From NCBI RefSeq assembly GCF_900101595.1, contig NZ_FMYY01000029.1, positions 1 to 58,771 on the forward strand: DNA of 58,771 nucleotides, read 5' to 3'. A program made the position numbers and the translations under genes. Each line of letters starts with the position of its first letter. The first letter of the stretch is position 1. This document shows positions 8,987 through 15,727 of this stretch, piece by piece. The DNA comes from Paenibacillus sp. cl123. GTDB lineage: Bacteria; Bacillota; Bacilli; Paenibacillales; NBRC-103111. The notes beneath the pieces were generated by a model that had not been told where the DNA came from, did no database searches, and worked only from the letters and a program-made list of their open reading frames with translations.

Positions 8987-10906
8987 TCAGCCCATGCCTC
9001 TATCTTTGTCCCGCCTTTGCTCCCCCGCTGTCCGCACTTCGTCCAGATACTTCGTAAACTTGGAATCCCCGCTGTAGGACAAACTAAGCCACTCCAGCGC
9101 CCGCGTCATCCCGATATAAAACAAGGACACCTCGCGCTCCTCGTTCTCTTCAAGGGCAAATGGCATGCTCTCGATATTCACGATAAATACCGCGCGGAAG
9201 TCCAGCCCCTTGGCGCTGTCGATGGTCGAGATTTTGACGGTCTCTTCCTGGCGGCTGAAGCTGCGCTTCGCTTCCGGACTTTCCGTCATCCAGGTGTGCG
9301 GGATGCCCGACTTGCGCAGCTGGCCCTGGATGTCGTCGATGAACGACTGCATATGATTGTTTTTCACTCGGTACAGGATCAGCATCTCTTCATATGGCAT
9401 GTGGCGCTCCCGGTGCAGCAGCTCGATCTGCATGGCCACATCCTGCATCTCCTCCACGAAGGAACGGCAGCGGATGATGCGCGGCTCCGGTCCGCGGCGG
9501 CGTGTGCTTTGAGGCGGGATAATCTCGACGCCCTCGGCCGTGCCCAGCTTGACCTTGTTCTGCAGCTGTGAATGCTTGCGGTAAAAGTCCCACGCGAATT
9601 GCACAATTTGCGCCGTATTGCGGTAATTGATCGTTAATATTTTGGACCGTCCGCGGAAGTCGAGTCCGGTGTCCTGCGCCAGGCTGTTCTTGCGCTTGAA
9701 GATGGATTGCGCCCGGTCCTCCACCAGCAGCAGCGACTGCGTGACCGGATTCAGCACTTGCCCGAGCAGCCTGAGCCAACTTGATTCGAAGTCCTGCCCT
9801 TCATCGATCAGAATTGCGTCATACGTAGGGAGAATTGCTTCCTTCCGCTCCAGCTTGTCCAGCAGCGCCGGAATATGCTCTTCCTTCGTATGCAGCTTGT
9901 TCCGCAGCCATTCGTGAAAGTTGTATACCTCGATCCGGCTTCCGAGCGGCGTGCTTGTTTCTTCCCGCGCCCGGATCAGGTCGAATAAATCGTCCGGCTC
10001 CTCCAGCATCTGGTCGATCATCTGCCGCAGTCTGCGCGACAACGGAATCCCGTAGCAGAGCACGAGGATGTTCCAGTCTGGATACAGCTTGGCCAGCATC
10101 TTGGCGCGGCTGGCCAGCACGATCGTTTTCCCGCTGCCGGCAACGCCCCGGATCAGCCGGTGGCGGTCGCCGAGCTGCTTGGCGAGATTCTCCTGATGCA
10201 GGTCCATCGTCTTGATATTATGCAGGGACAGCAGCAGCTGGTCCTGGTAATACGCCGGTTGAACGCTTCCCGCGCCGATGCGCACCTCCGGGAACAGATG
10301 ATACCGGATCGCCTTGATATCCTCGCGGGTCAGCCTGTACGACCGGCGGCTCCATACCGTGAACATACCGAGCAGCTTCTCGACGAGATTCTCCTGAGAG
10401 AAGCCTTCCTCCTCCGGATCGACTTCGTCCCGGCACAGCACGAACTCCGGCGGGATGACCTGGTACAGATCGTAGCGGACGAACTCCTCCTGCTTCATCC
10501 GGGTGAACACAGCGCCGAAGCCGTACGGAAACTTCAGATGCCCCGTGTATTTCCCTTCCAGCTGAATCAGATTTTTGTCCTTCTTCAGCTGCTCGGCTAA
10601 GTGCCGCACATTGTCCCGTGCTTGCTTGAGCGGATTTTTCACCACCGCCAGTTCACCCTTCGACGTATGCAGCGTCCACTCATCCTGGTTGATCTCGTGA
10701 AGCGTATTGCGCGTATAGTCCTTGACCTCCAGCACGACCAGACCGAGATCAGGTCCGATCACGACAAAATCCGGCCGTCTCCCCTGAATTTCGGGTTCAT
10801 AATAAACGATATAGTCGCTTGGCAAATAATCTCGCAAGGTTTGAAATAAAATCCGCTCGCCCGCTGTCGCGAGACGCGGAATCGTGTCGGGAACCATATA
10901 GGCCAT
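8987..10906 (-). CDS. NERD-domain superfamily 1 DNA helicase
   Basis: A 639-residue cytoplasmic protein. The NERD nuclease-related domain is at about 10-130, with the endonuclease-fold residues in RRPDFVVIG and VVLEVKDY. It is followed by a UvrD/REP-type helicase: Walker A GVAGSGKT near 260, Walker B ILIDEGQDF near 370, motif III/IV region ILTINYRNT, motif V ISTIDSAKGLDF and motif VI YIGMTRALEWL. The start at 10906 has AGGAGAT seven bases upstream. It is transcribed alone. The family is thought to act in DNA repair or DNA processing, and some members sit in defence contexts, but no partner genes of a known defence system are present here. Confidence 0.9.
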   Translation of the reverse strand: MAYMVPDTIPRLATAGERILFQTLRDYLPSDYIVYYEPEIQGRRPDFVVIGPDLGLVVLEVKDYTRNTLHEINQDEWTLHTSKGELAVVKNPLKQARDNVRHLAEQLKKDKNLIQLEGKYTGHLKFPYGFGAVFTRMKQEEFVRYDLYQVIPPEFVLCRDEVDPEEEGFSQENLVEKLLGMFTVWSRRSYRLTREDIKAIRYHLFPEVRIGAGSVQPAYYQDQLLLSLHNIKTMDLHQENLAKQLGDRHRLIRGVAGSGKTIVLASRAKMLAKLYPDWNILVLCYGIPLSRRLRQMIDQMLEEPDDLFDLIRAREETSTPLGSRIEVYNFHEWLRNKLHTKEEHIPALLDKLERKEAILPTYDAILIDEGQDFESSWLRLLGQVLNPVTQSLLLVEDRAQSIFKRKNSLAQDTGLDFRGRSKILTINYRNTAQIVQFAWDFYRKHSQLQNKVKLGTAEGVEIIPPQSTRRRGPEPRIIRCRSFVEEMQDVAMQIELLHRERHMPYEEMLILYRVKNNHMQSFIDDIQGQLRKSGIPHTWMTESPEAKRSFSRQEETVKISTIDSAKGLDFRAVFIVNIESMPFALEENEEREVSLFYIGMTRALEWLSLSYSGDSKFTKYLDEVRTAGEQRRDKDRGMG

Positions 10907-11006
10907 AGCATGTATCTCCTAGTCCGTATTTCCTATACCCAGTATACAACGGAATGGAGATAGATGGAATCCGTCGGAAGTGGGGATTAGCGACCTTATC
11001 TGCTGC

Positions 11007-11285
11007 TCAGAAGCGACTTTTGTCAAGAAAAGCCAGCAGATTCATTCCGTCCTGGACGCCCTTGAGATAAAGCCATTCCTTCTGGAGAGCGGACTTGGAG
11101 GTATGCAGATCATGCCAGTCGCGATACAGGGATTTCCGCTCGCGCGGCAGAGCTTCGAGCAGCAATTCTTCCGCAGCCTGCAGCTGGCGCTCCAAGGTCC
11201 GGGCCTCGTCCAGCCTCTCCGCTTGAATGGCCAGCTCGTCGAAGCGGCGCAGCCAGATTTCTTGAAGCCATTTCGGATCGAGCAT
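11007..11285 (-). CDS. Small helical protein of unknown function
   Basis: A 92-residue protein that I do not recognise. It is rich in Leu, Glu, Arg and Gln with heptad-like spacing through about residues 10-75, suggesting a coiled coil or helical bundle, and it has no signal peptide or membrane segment. AAAGGAGG precedes the ATG at 11285. It is divergent from the XRE regulator at 11398, with a long inverted repeat between them, so it is probably controlled by that regulator. A role as a partner of the regulator is possible but unproved. Confidence 0.7.
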   Translation of the reverse strand: MLDPKWLQEIWLRRFDELAIQAERLDEARTLERQLQAAEELLLEALPRERKSLYRDWHDLHTSKSALQKEWLYLKGVQDGMNLLAFLDKSRF

Positions 11286-11315
11286 GAGTTGGGCCTCCTT
11301 TGTAAATCTTATTGT

Positions 11316-11368
11316 ATACGCATATACGTACCAGTCTTTCCTTTATTATATGGTACGTTTTTGCGTAT
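11316..11368. promoter_or_regulatory. 17-bp inverted repeat, putative operator between divergent genes
   Basis: The arm ATACGCATATACGTACC (11316-11332) is matched at 15 of 17 positions by the reverse complement of 11352-11368, with a 19-base AT-rich spacer. It covers most of the 112-base gap between the helical protein gene and the XRE gene, where both promoters must lie, so it is a natural binding site for the XRE dimer. No unambiguous -35/-10 pair was identified. Confidence 0.65.
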
Positions 11369-11397
11369 AGCAATAGTTTGGAAAGGAGCGCTCTTTC

Positions 11398-11622
11398 ATG
11401 ACCAAGAAAGTTGCTGTGCAGCTGTCAGCCTTAATCAAATCAAGAGGTATCTCCTTGCGCGAGTTGTCGAGATTGGCCGATGTAAGACACGCAGCACTCA
11501 GTGAGCTGGCTAATGGAAAGCGAACAAGCATCAATTTCAGTCATATTGAAAAAATTGCCGAAGCCCTTGATATCGAGGATATCCGGGAGATTCTGACTTT
11601 GGTAGAAAATTCCGAGGAGTGA
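11398..11622 (+). CDS. XRE-family (Cro/CI-type) transcriptional regulator
   Basis: A 74-residue protein consisting of a single HTH_3-like domain. The recognition region is ISLRELSRLADVRHAALSEL followed by NGKRTSINFSHIEKIAEAL, typical of YozG/HTH_26-type small regulators. GGAAAGGAG lies upstream of the ATG. The inverted repeat at 11316-11368 in front of it suggests autoregulation and control of the divergent small helical gene. A short palindrome AAGACCGC..GCGGTCTT at 11681-11698 downstream lacks a T tract and is only a weak terminator candidate. Confidence 0.88.
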   Translation: MTKKVAVQLSALIKSRGISLRELSRLADVRHAALSELANGKRTSINFSHIEKIAEALDIEDIREILTLVENSEE

Positions 11623-11780
11623 CTGGGGGTCCCTTCCTATCCTATGTGATCAACATCCATGTCACGACGGTGGCGCGTGCAAGACCGCGAGCGGTCTTAC
11701 AACCAAATTTACTGCTTCGTGGAACAATTTTCAGCGGATGCCCTTCTTGATTATGCTGAAGCAAGCTAATATCTTTCCGG

Positions 11781-11809
11781 TTGCATGCATACTTCCAGCG
11801 GCGTATAAT
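11781..11809 (+). promoter_or_regulatory. Sigma-A promoter of the antisense RNA
   Basis: TTGCAT at 11781-11786, a 17-base spacer and TATAAT at 11804-11809 make a near-consensus plus-strand promoter. Expected transcription start is about 11816, pointing into the 3' end of the convergent toxin gene. No reading frame follows it. Confidence 0.8.
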
Positions 11810-11845
11810 AAAACTAATAAAGGAGCCGTGCGTCAACACGACTCC
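11810..11845 (-). terminator. Terminator of the toxin mRNA
   Basis: On the minus strand GGAGTCGTG, a six-base loop and CACGGCTCC form nine pairs (one G-U) followed by the T-rich run TTTATTAGTTTTATT. It gives the toxin message a 3' untranslated region of about 110 bases. The T-rich tail overlaps the -10 box of the antisense promoter on the other strand. Confidence 0.75.
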
Positions 11846-11940
11846 CCAGCACATAGCCGCTTTTAAGGGCGGTCAGCTTCATAGGTGTTCGATCAGAAAT
11901 AGACCGCATTCCTTTGTCCAGGGGCGGTCTATTTCTTGTG
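11816..11940 (+). ncRNA. Putative antisense RNA (type I antitoxin) opposite the toxin 3' end
   Basis: Predicted transcript of about 125 bases from the promoter at 11781-11809. It begins with the hairpin GGAGCCGTG/CACGACTCC and ends at the 13-pair hairpin 11895-11936. It is fully complementary to the predicted 3' untranslated region and last codons of the holin-like toxin mRNA. This geometry matches the convergent, 3'-overlapping RNA antitoxins RatA (TxpA) and SR4 (BsrG) of Bacillus subtilis. The boundaries are inferred from promoter and hairpin positions only. Confidence 0.62.
11895..11936. terminator. 13-bp inverted repeat over the toxin stop codon; likely antisense RNA terminator
   Basis: AGAAATAGACCGC and GCGGTCTATTTCT are perfect inverted copies around a 16-base loop. 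On the plus strand the stem is followed by TG and few further T residues, but the arm itself contains TATTTCTT, so it can end the antisense RNA. On the toxin strand the stop codon (11929-11931) lies inside the stem. Confidence 0.6.
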
Positions 11941-12048
11941 GTTCTGGGTAAGCGCAATAACGATCGTTACGATTAGCGACAGCAGCCCGACGAGCAGCAA
12001 ACTAAAGCTTATCATTAACGTCAAAGCGTCTTTAACCTCCACTGGCAT
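11929..12048 (-). CDS. Putative holin-like toxin, type I toxin-antitoxin system
   Basis: A 39-codon gene. The peptide begins MPVEVKDALTLMISFS, continues as one hydrophobic helix LLLVGLLSLIVTIVIAL, and ends TQNHKK. This is the pattern of the Firmicutes holin-like toxins: a short N-terminus with a xALTLMISF block, one membrane helix and a polar or basic tail. Such toxins depolarise or perturb the membrane. The ribosome site GGGAGGTG abuts the ATG; a GTG at codon 3 would have the more usual spacing (eight bases) and give 37 residues. A TTGTCA-16-TATACT promoter lies upstream and an antisense RNA gene faces it. The family assignment is by recognition, not by search. Confidence 0.8.
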   Translation of the reverse strand: MPVEVKDALTLMISFSLLLVGLLSLIVTIVIALTQNHKK

Positions 12049-12110
12049 CACCTCCCTTCCGGGAGACTAGCCGACCGCCCTTGCAAGCCTTTTCTATTGT
12101 GCTTTATTTT

Positions 12111-12138
12111 AGTATATCAGGTTTGGTTAAAGTGACAA
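12111..12138 (-). promoter_or_regulatory. Sigma-A promoter of the toxin gene
   Basis: On the minus strand TTGTCA (12138-12133), a 16-base spacer and TATACT (12116-12111) give a strong promoter. The expected start is near 12104, leaving a leader of about 55 bases before the toxin ATG. The leader contains GC-rich self-complementary segments (TCTCCCGGAAGGGAGG) that could hide the ribosome site. Confidence 0.78.
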
Positions 12139-12184
12139 GCTTTTCCATGTCGAACCTCGCCGTTATTGGGCTGAAGCTCCCCGT

Positions 12185-12784
12185 TCACTTAAACCAGCCT
12201 TTCTCCTTGAATCTCATGATCGCTTCGATCCGGCTGCTGACGTCCAGCTTATCCAGAATCGTCGAGATATAGTTCCGCACCGTGCCGGTCGTCAGGTACA
12301 GCTCGCTGGCGATCTCCTTGGTGTTCTTGCCGTCGGCGATCATCGAGAGCACTTCCTTCTCCCGCTCCGTGAGCGGACTCTCTTCCGCATAAGCTCCGTC
12401 GACCAGCTCCGGGGCATAGAGACGGCGGCCCGCCATGATGCTGCGGATAGCGCCGGCCAGCTCCTCGCTGGGGCTGTCCTTGAGCAGATAGGCGCCCGCG
12501 CCGGCCTTGACGGCGCGCTCGAAGTAACCGGGCCGGGCAAAGGTCGTGAGGATCATCACCTTGCAGCCCGATCCCTTCAGCTCCTCCGCGGCATCCAGCC
12601 CGCTCATGCCGGGCATCTCGATATCCATGATCACGACATCCGGCTCCAACTCACGCACCAGCTTGACGGCCTCCTCGCCGTTGGCTGCCCGCCCTACGAC
12701 CTTCATATCCTCTTCCAGATCAAGCAGGGAAGCCAGTGCGCCGAGCAGCATCCGCTGGTCCTCCGCGATGACGATTCGAATCAT
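12185..12784 (-). CDS. desR: DesR, response regulator of membrane fluidity
   Basis: A 199-residue NarL/FixJ-type regulator. The receiver holds phosphoacceptor Asp54 in VIMDIEMPG and the conserved Lys in LLKDS. The C-terminal LuxR HTH is LTEREKEVLSMIADG with TKEIASELYLTTGTVRNYIS. The ATG overlaps the stop of desK by four bases (ATGA), so the two are translationally coupled. The true start is 12784; the open frame to 13069 is a shadow. In Bacillus subtilis, DesR phosphorylated by DesK at low temperature activates des, and the same role is inferred here from the operon. Confidence 0.95.
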   Translation of the reverse strand: MIRIVIAEDQRMLLGALASLLDLEEDMKVVGRAANGEEAVKLVRELEPDVVIMDIEMPGMSGLDAAEELKGSGCKVMILTTFARPGYFERAVKAGAGAYLLKDSPSEELAGAIRSIMAGRRLYAPELVDGAYAEESPLTEREKEVLSMIADGKNTKEIASELYLTTGTVRNYISTILDKLDVSSRIEAIMRFKEKGWFK

Positions 12785-13929
12785 ATCTCCGCCTCCTTCT
12801 CCATGGGCCTGAAGACGTTCGGTACTTTCATCACCAAAGTCATGCCGGGCCGGCAGCTGATATCCAGGCTGCCGTTGACGAATTCGAGCCGCTCCTTCAT
12901 GCCCCGCAGACCGTTTCCGCGGAAGCAGGCTCCTTCGCTCGCGGCGCTGACGCCGACGCCGTTGTCCTGCACCCGGACGACGAGCTCGGTCGGGGTCGGA
13001 TCGATCGCGATGGTACAGGCAGTCGCCCCGCTGTGCTTCACCACATTGGTCACCGCCTCCTTCAGACACATGCTAAGCACATTCTCTGTCATCAGTGAGG
13101 TGGCGGTCAGCTTCGGGTCGCCCTCCAGATGGAAGTCGATCTGCGCCGCCCGGCATATTTGCTCGATCCGGAATATCTCATCCTCGAGCTTGGTGCCGCG
13201 CATCTGCGTGACCATCTCCCGTACTTCCTTCAGGGCGCTGCGGGCCGTCTGGCGCACCTCGTCAATCTCGGTCAGCGCGCGCTCGGGATTGCTCGCGATC
13301 AGCTTGCCGGCCAGATCGCTTTTCAAACCGATCAAGGACAGCTTTTGCCCAAGCGTATCGTGCAGGTCGCGGGCGATCCGCTGGCGCTCCTCCAGCTTGA
13401 CCAGCTCCGAGATCCGCTTGTTCGCATCCTCCAGCTGCACCTGCAGCTTATCCCGCTTGTTGCGGTTGTAGGTCGTAACCGGCAGCAGGATGACGGCGAT
13501 CAGACTGACCACGACAAACGGAAGCTGGGTAATGAAAACCGGATTGGCCTTCTGGGTTATAAATCCGACATTTACAGCCACGATGGTCGTTACCAGATGA
13601 ATCGAATAGAGCGTAAAAAAACCGACCCTATGCTGAATATTCCCGATGAAGAATGCCAGAAACAAGGCAAAATAAACGTATCCGAACAACAAAGTCATTG
13701 CGATCGAGATGACGACCTGCACACCCGTCCAAAAATACATCTGCCAGCCCTTCGTCAGAAAGGACAATACGTAGCAGCCGAAAAATGCGAGAATCATAAC
13801 AATTCCGCTCACTACCTCGTAGGTGGAGGAGGAGCGGAAGATAAAGTAAAAGGGAAGGATATAAAACACGACCCATACGTACGGGCTCAATCCGGTGCTG
13901 CGGTGAAAGATATGGTACCACTTCTGCAT
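12781..13929 (-). CDS. desK: DesK, cold/membrane-thickness sensor histidine kinase
   Basis: A 382-residue membrane kinase. Four or five membrane helices fill 1-150, followed by a coiled-coil linker to the dimerisation domain with His190 in ERQRIARDLHDTLGQKLSL and an HATPase domain (CLKEAVTNVVKHS, GNGLRGMKERLEF). From memory of the Bacillus subtilis protein, the first 20 residues align without gaps, including G13 and P16, which supports the start at 13929. The two hydrophilic residues of the B. subtilis sunken-buoy motif (Lys10, Asn12) correspond to Arg10 and Thr12 here. It lies between des and desR. Confidence 0.95.
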   Translation of the reverse strand: MQKWYHIFHRSTGLSPYVWVVFYILPFYFIFRSSSTYEVVSGIVMILAFFGCYVLSFLTKGWQMYFWTGVQVVISIAMTLLFGYVYFALFLAFFIGNIQHRVGFFTLYSIHLVTTIVAVNVGFITQKANPVFITQLPFVVVSLIAVILLPVTTYNRNKRDKLQVQLEDANKRISELVKLEERQRIARDLHDTLGQKLSLIGLKSDLAGKLIASNPERALTEIDEVRQTARSALKEVREMVTQMRGTKLEDEIFRIEQICRAAQIDFHLEGDPKLTATSLMTENVLSMCLKEAVTNVVKHSGATACTIAIDPTPTELVVRVQDNGVGVSAASEGACFRGNGLRGMKERLEFVNGSLDISCRPGMTLVMKVPNVFRPMEKEAEI

Positions 13930-14004
13930 GGCTGCCCACCCTTTATGCGATGACGCTGCTTGTACTTGTAGTTTACCATACAGATGCGGCAGCGGGCTAT
14001 TCAT

Positions 14005-15060
14005 CTATTCGCCCTGCAAGCCCGGCTTGGTCAGCTTCAGGCCGCCCGACACGGGTTCCTTCTTGGCCAGCGCCCGCCGTACGTCGCGGAAGCCGATGAA
14101 TCGCTTGCCTTCCTCATCCCACAGGTGAAACCGGAGCGATTTCAAGCTGGTGCGCAGCGTAATGGTAGTCGCCATCTGCAAGGGAGGCGTCGCATCATGC
14201 GCCTTCTCCAGATTATAATTCGGAACCTTGGGGCTCAGATGATGCACATGGTGGAACCCGATATTGCCGGTGATCCACTGGAGAAGCTTCGGAAGCTTGT
14301 AATACGAGCTGCCCTCCACGGCAGCTTGCACATAACTCCATTCCTCTTCATTTTCAAAGTAGGAATCTTCGAACTGATGCTGTACATAAAACAGCCAGAT
14401 GCCGAGCAAGCCCGATACGAATACGATCGGCAGCTGCACCATCAGGAACGCCTGCCAGCCGACTGCCCAGATCAGCAGCGAGTACACCAGCACCAGCAGC
14501 GCATTGGTCAAATAGTTGCCCAGACGCTCTTTGCGGCGCGCCCCCTTGCGGTTGAAGCGGTATTGAAACACGAATACGAAGATCGGGCCGAGACCGAACA
14601 TGACGACAGGGTTACGGTAAATCCGGTAAGCAGCGCGTCTCCAGAAGGACGACGCCACGTATTCATTCACGGTCAATATCCAAATATCGCCCACCCCGCG
14701 CTTGTCGAGGTTGCTGCTGGTAGCGTGATGGATGGAGTGCGCATTTTTCCATTGCTCATAAGGACACAGTGTCATGACGCCTGTGATAGTGCCGACGATA
14801 TCGTTGGCCAGCCGGTTTCGGAAAAACGACTGGTGGCAGCAATCATGAAATATAATAAATGTCCGGATTACGAATCCGGCCGCGACAACAGCGATCGGAA
14901 GCGTCAGCCAGTAGGATACGGACAAGTTGAGATAAGCTCCGTACCAGAGCAGAACCAGCGGAACGATGGTGTTGATCAGCTGACGGATGCTCGCTTTCAT
15001 ATCTGTTTTCTCATAGGGAGCGACAGTCTTTTTCAATTGAGCTATGCTGGGTTGATGCAT
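14005..15060 (-). CDS. des: Acyl-lipid fatty acid desaturase (Des)
   Basis: A 351-residue integral membrane di-iron desaturase, close to the 352 residues of Bacillus subtilis Des (Delta5 desaturase). The three histidine boxes are HDCCHQSF near 72, HSIHHATSS near 108 and HHVHH near 274, separated by membrane segments. GAGGAGG precedes the ATG by ten bases. It is first in the des-desK-desR order, with 75 bases before desK. A DesR-like operator and weak -35 promoter lie upstream at 15141-15207, consistent with cold-induced expression that restores membrane fluidity. Confidence 0.95.
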   Translation of the reverse strand: MHQPSIAQLKKTVAPYEKTDMKASIRQLINTIVPLVLLWYGAYLNLSVSYWLTLPIAVVAAGFVIRTFIIFHDCCHQSFFRNRLANDIVGTITGVMTLCPYEQWKNAHSIHHATSSNLDKRGVGDIWILTVNEYVASSFWRRAAYRIYRNPVVMFGLGPIFVFVFQYRFNRKGARRKERLGNYLTNALLVLVYSLLIWAVGWQAFLMVQLPIVFVSGLLGIWLFYVQHQFEDSYFENEEEWSYVQAAVEGSSYYKLPKLLQWITGNIGFHHVHHLSPKVPNYNLEKAHDATPPLQMATTITLRTSLKSLRFHLWDEEGKRFIGFRDVRRALAKKEPVSGGLKLTKPGLQGE

Positions 15061-15140
15061 CTGCAGGCTTCCTCCTCTGATGGGCCGCGCGGCGCGGCCG
15101 GACTTAACCGGTCGACGGACGCAGGTTTTCTCTTATCATC

Positions 15141-15169
15141 AGTATAGGCAAACCATGCATAGTCTTGAA
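15141..15169 (-). promoter_or_regulatory. des promoter with weak -35
   Basis: On the minus strand TTCAAG (15169-15164), a 17-base spacer and TATACT (15146-15141). The good -10 with a poor -35 fits a promoter that needs an activator. Expected transcription start is near 15134. Confidence 0.6.
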
Positions 15170-15170
15170 G

Positions 15171-15207
15171 TCATAAACGTCATAACGCAAAGTATGACAA
15201 ATGTCAT
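15171..15207 (-). promoter_or_regulatory. Putative DesR operator upstream of des
   Basis: The palindrome ATGACATTTGTCAT (15207-15194, minus strand) is followed by two direct copies of TTATGAC/TTTATGAC (about 15186-15171). This covers about -37 to -73 relative to the predicted des start, the same zone as the two adjacent DesR sites of the Bacillus subtilis des promoter. It sits in the only gap between des and the GNAT gene. Confidence 0.6.
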
Positions 15208-15241
15208 GTCCCCGCTCGTAATCGCCATCAGCGGCGAAGCT

Positions 15242-15715
15242 TCAATGGGGCGAGCCACCGCCCGGCAGCTTCTCGCATGGAGCAAGTGCCAGATGCAGCA
15301 GAGGGAACGGGCGCCCCGACCCATCCAGCTCCGAGCGCCCGGTCTGGACGAAGCCGTATCGCTTGTAGAAAGCGAGCGCCGCCTCATTCTGCTCGTTCAC
15401 ATCGACGCTGAGCCCCCGGCCCTTCAGCTCGGCGGCATGATCGAGCAGCCGTCTGCCGATTCCCCGCCCATGACGTTCCGGGTCGACGAACAGCATCTCC
15501 ACCTTGGCTCCGTCCAGACCGATGAAGCCCGCCGGCTTGCCGTCCTCTCCCAGCGCCGTCCACAGCTCGACCGCCTGCAGCGCTTCATCCCGGACCAGCC
15601 GGTGGTAGAAAGCGATGTCCTCCTCGGACAGAAAGTGATGCGTTTGCCGTACGGCTCTCAGCCAAATATCGGTCAAGGCGTCATGATCCTCGATCCGGTA
15701 GGAAATAATCTTCAT
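15242..15715 (-). CDS. GNAT-family N-acetyltransferase (YjaB-like)
   Basis: A 157-residue cytoplasmic acetyltransferase. The acetyl-CoA binding motif A is VEMLFVDPERHGRGIGRRLL (about 72-91) and the C-terminal motif B is NEAALAFYKRYGFVQTGRS. The substrate is unknown. It follows the 2-hydroxyacid dehydrogenase gene by 12 bases and probably shares its transcript. The start at 15715 is preceded by a weak AAGGGGG site. Confidence 0.88.
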   Translation of the reverse strand: MKIISYRIEDHDALTDIWLRAVRQTHHFLSEEDIAFYHRLVRDEALQAVELWTALGEDGKPAGFIGLDGAKVEMLFVDPERHGRGIGRRLLDHAAELKGRGLSVDVNEQNEAALAFYKRYGFVQTGRSELDGSGRPFPLLHLALAPCEKLPGGGSPH

Positions 15716-15727
15716 GTCGGTTCCCCC

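Noticed and set aside
11642..11854. 70-codon minus-strand frame downstream of the XRE gene
   Set aside because: No ribosome site, and it lies across the predicted toxin terminator and antisense promoter.
12785..13069. N-terminal extension of the DesR frame
   Set aside because: It is an out-of-frame reading of desK; the coupled ATG at 12784 fits the family start exactly.
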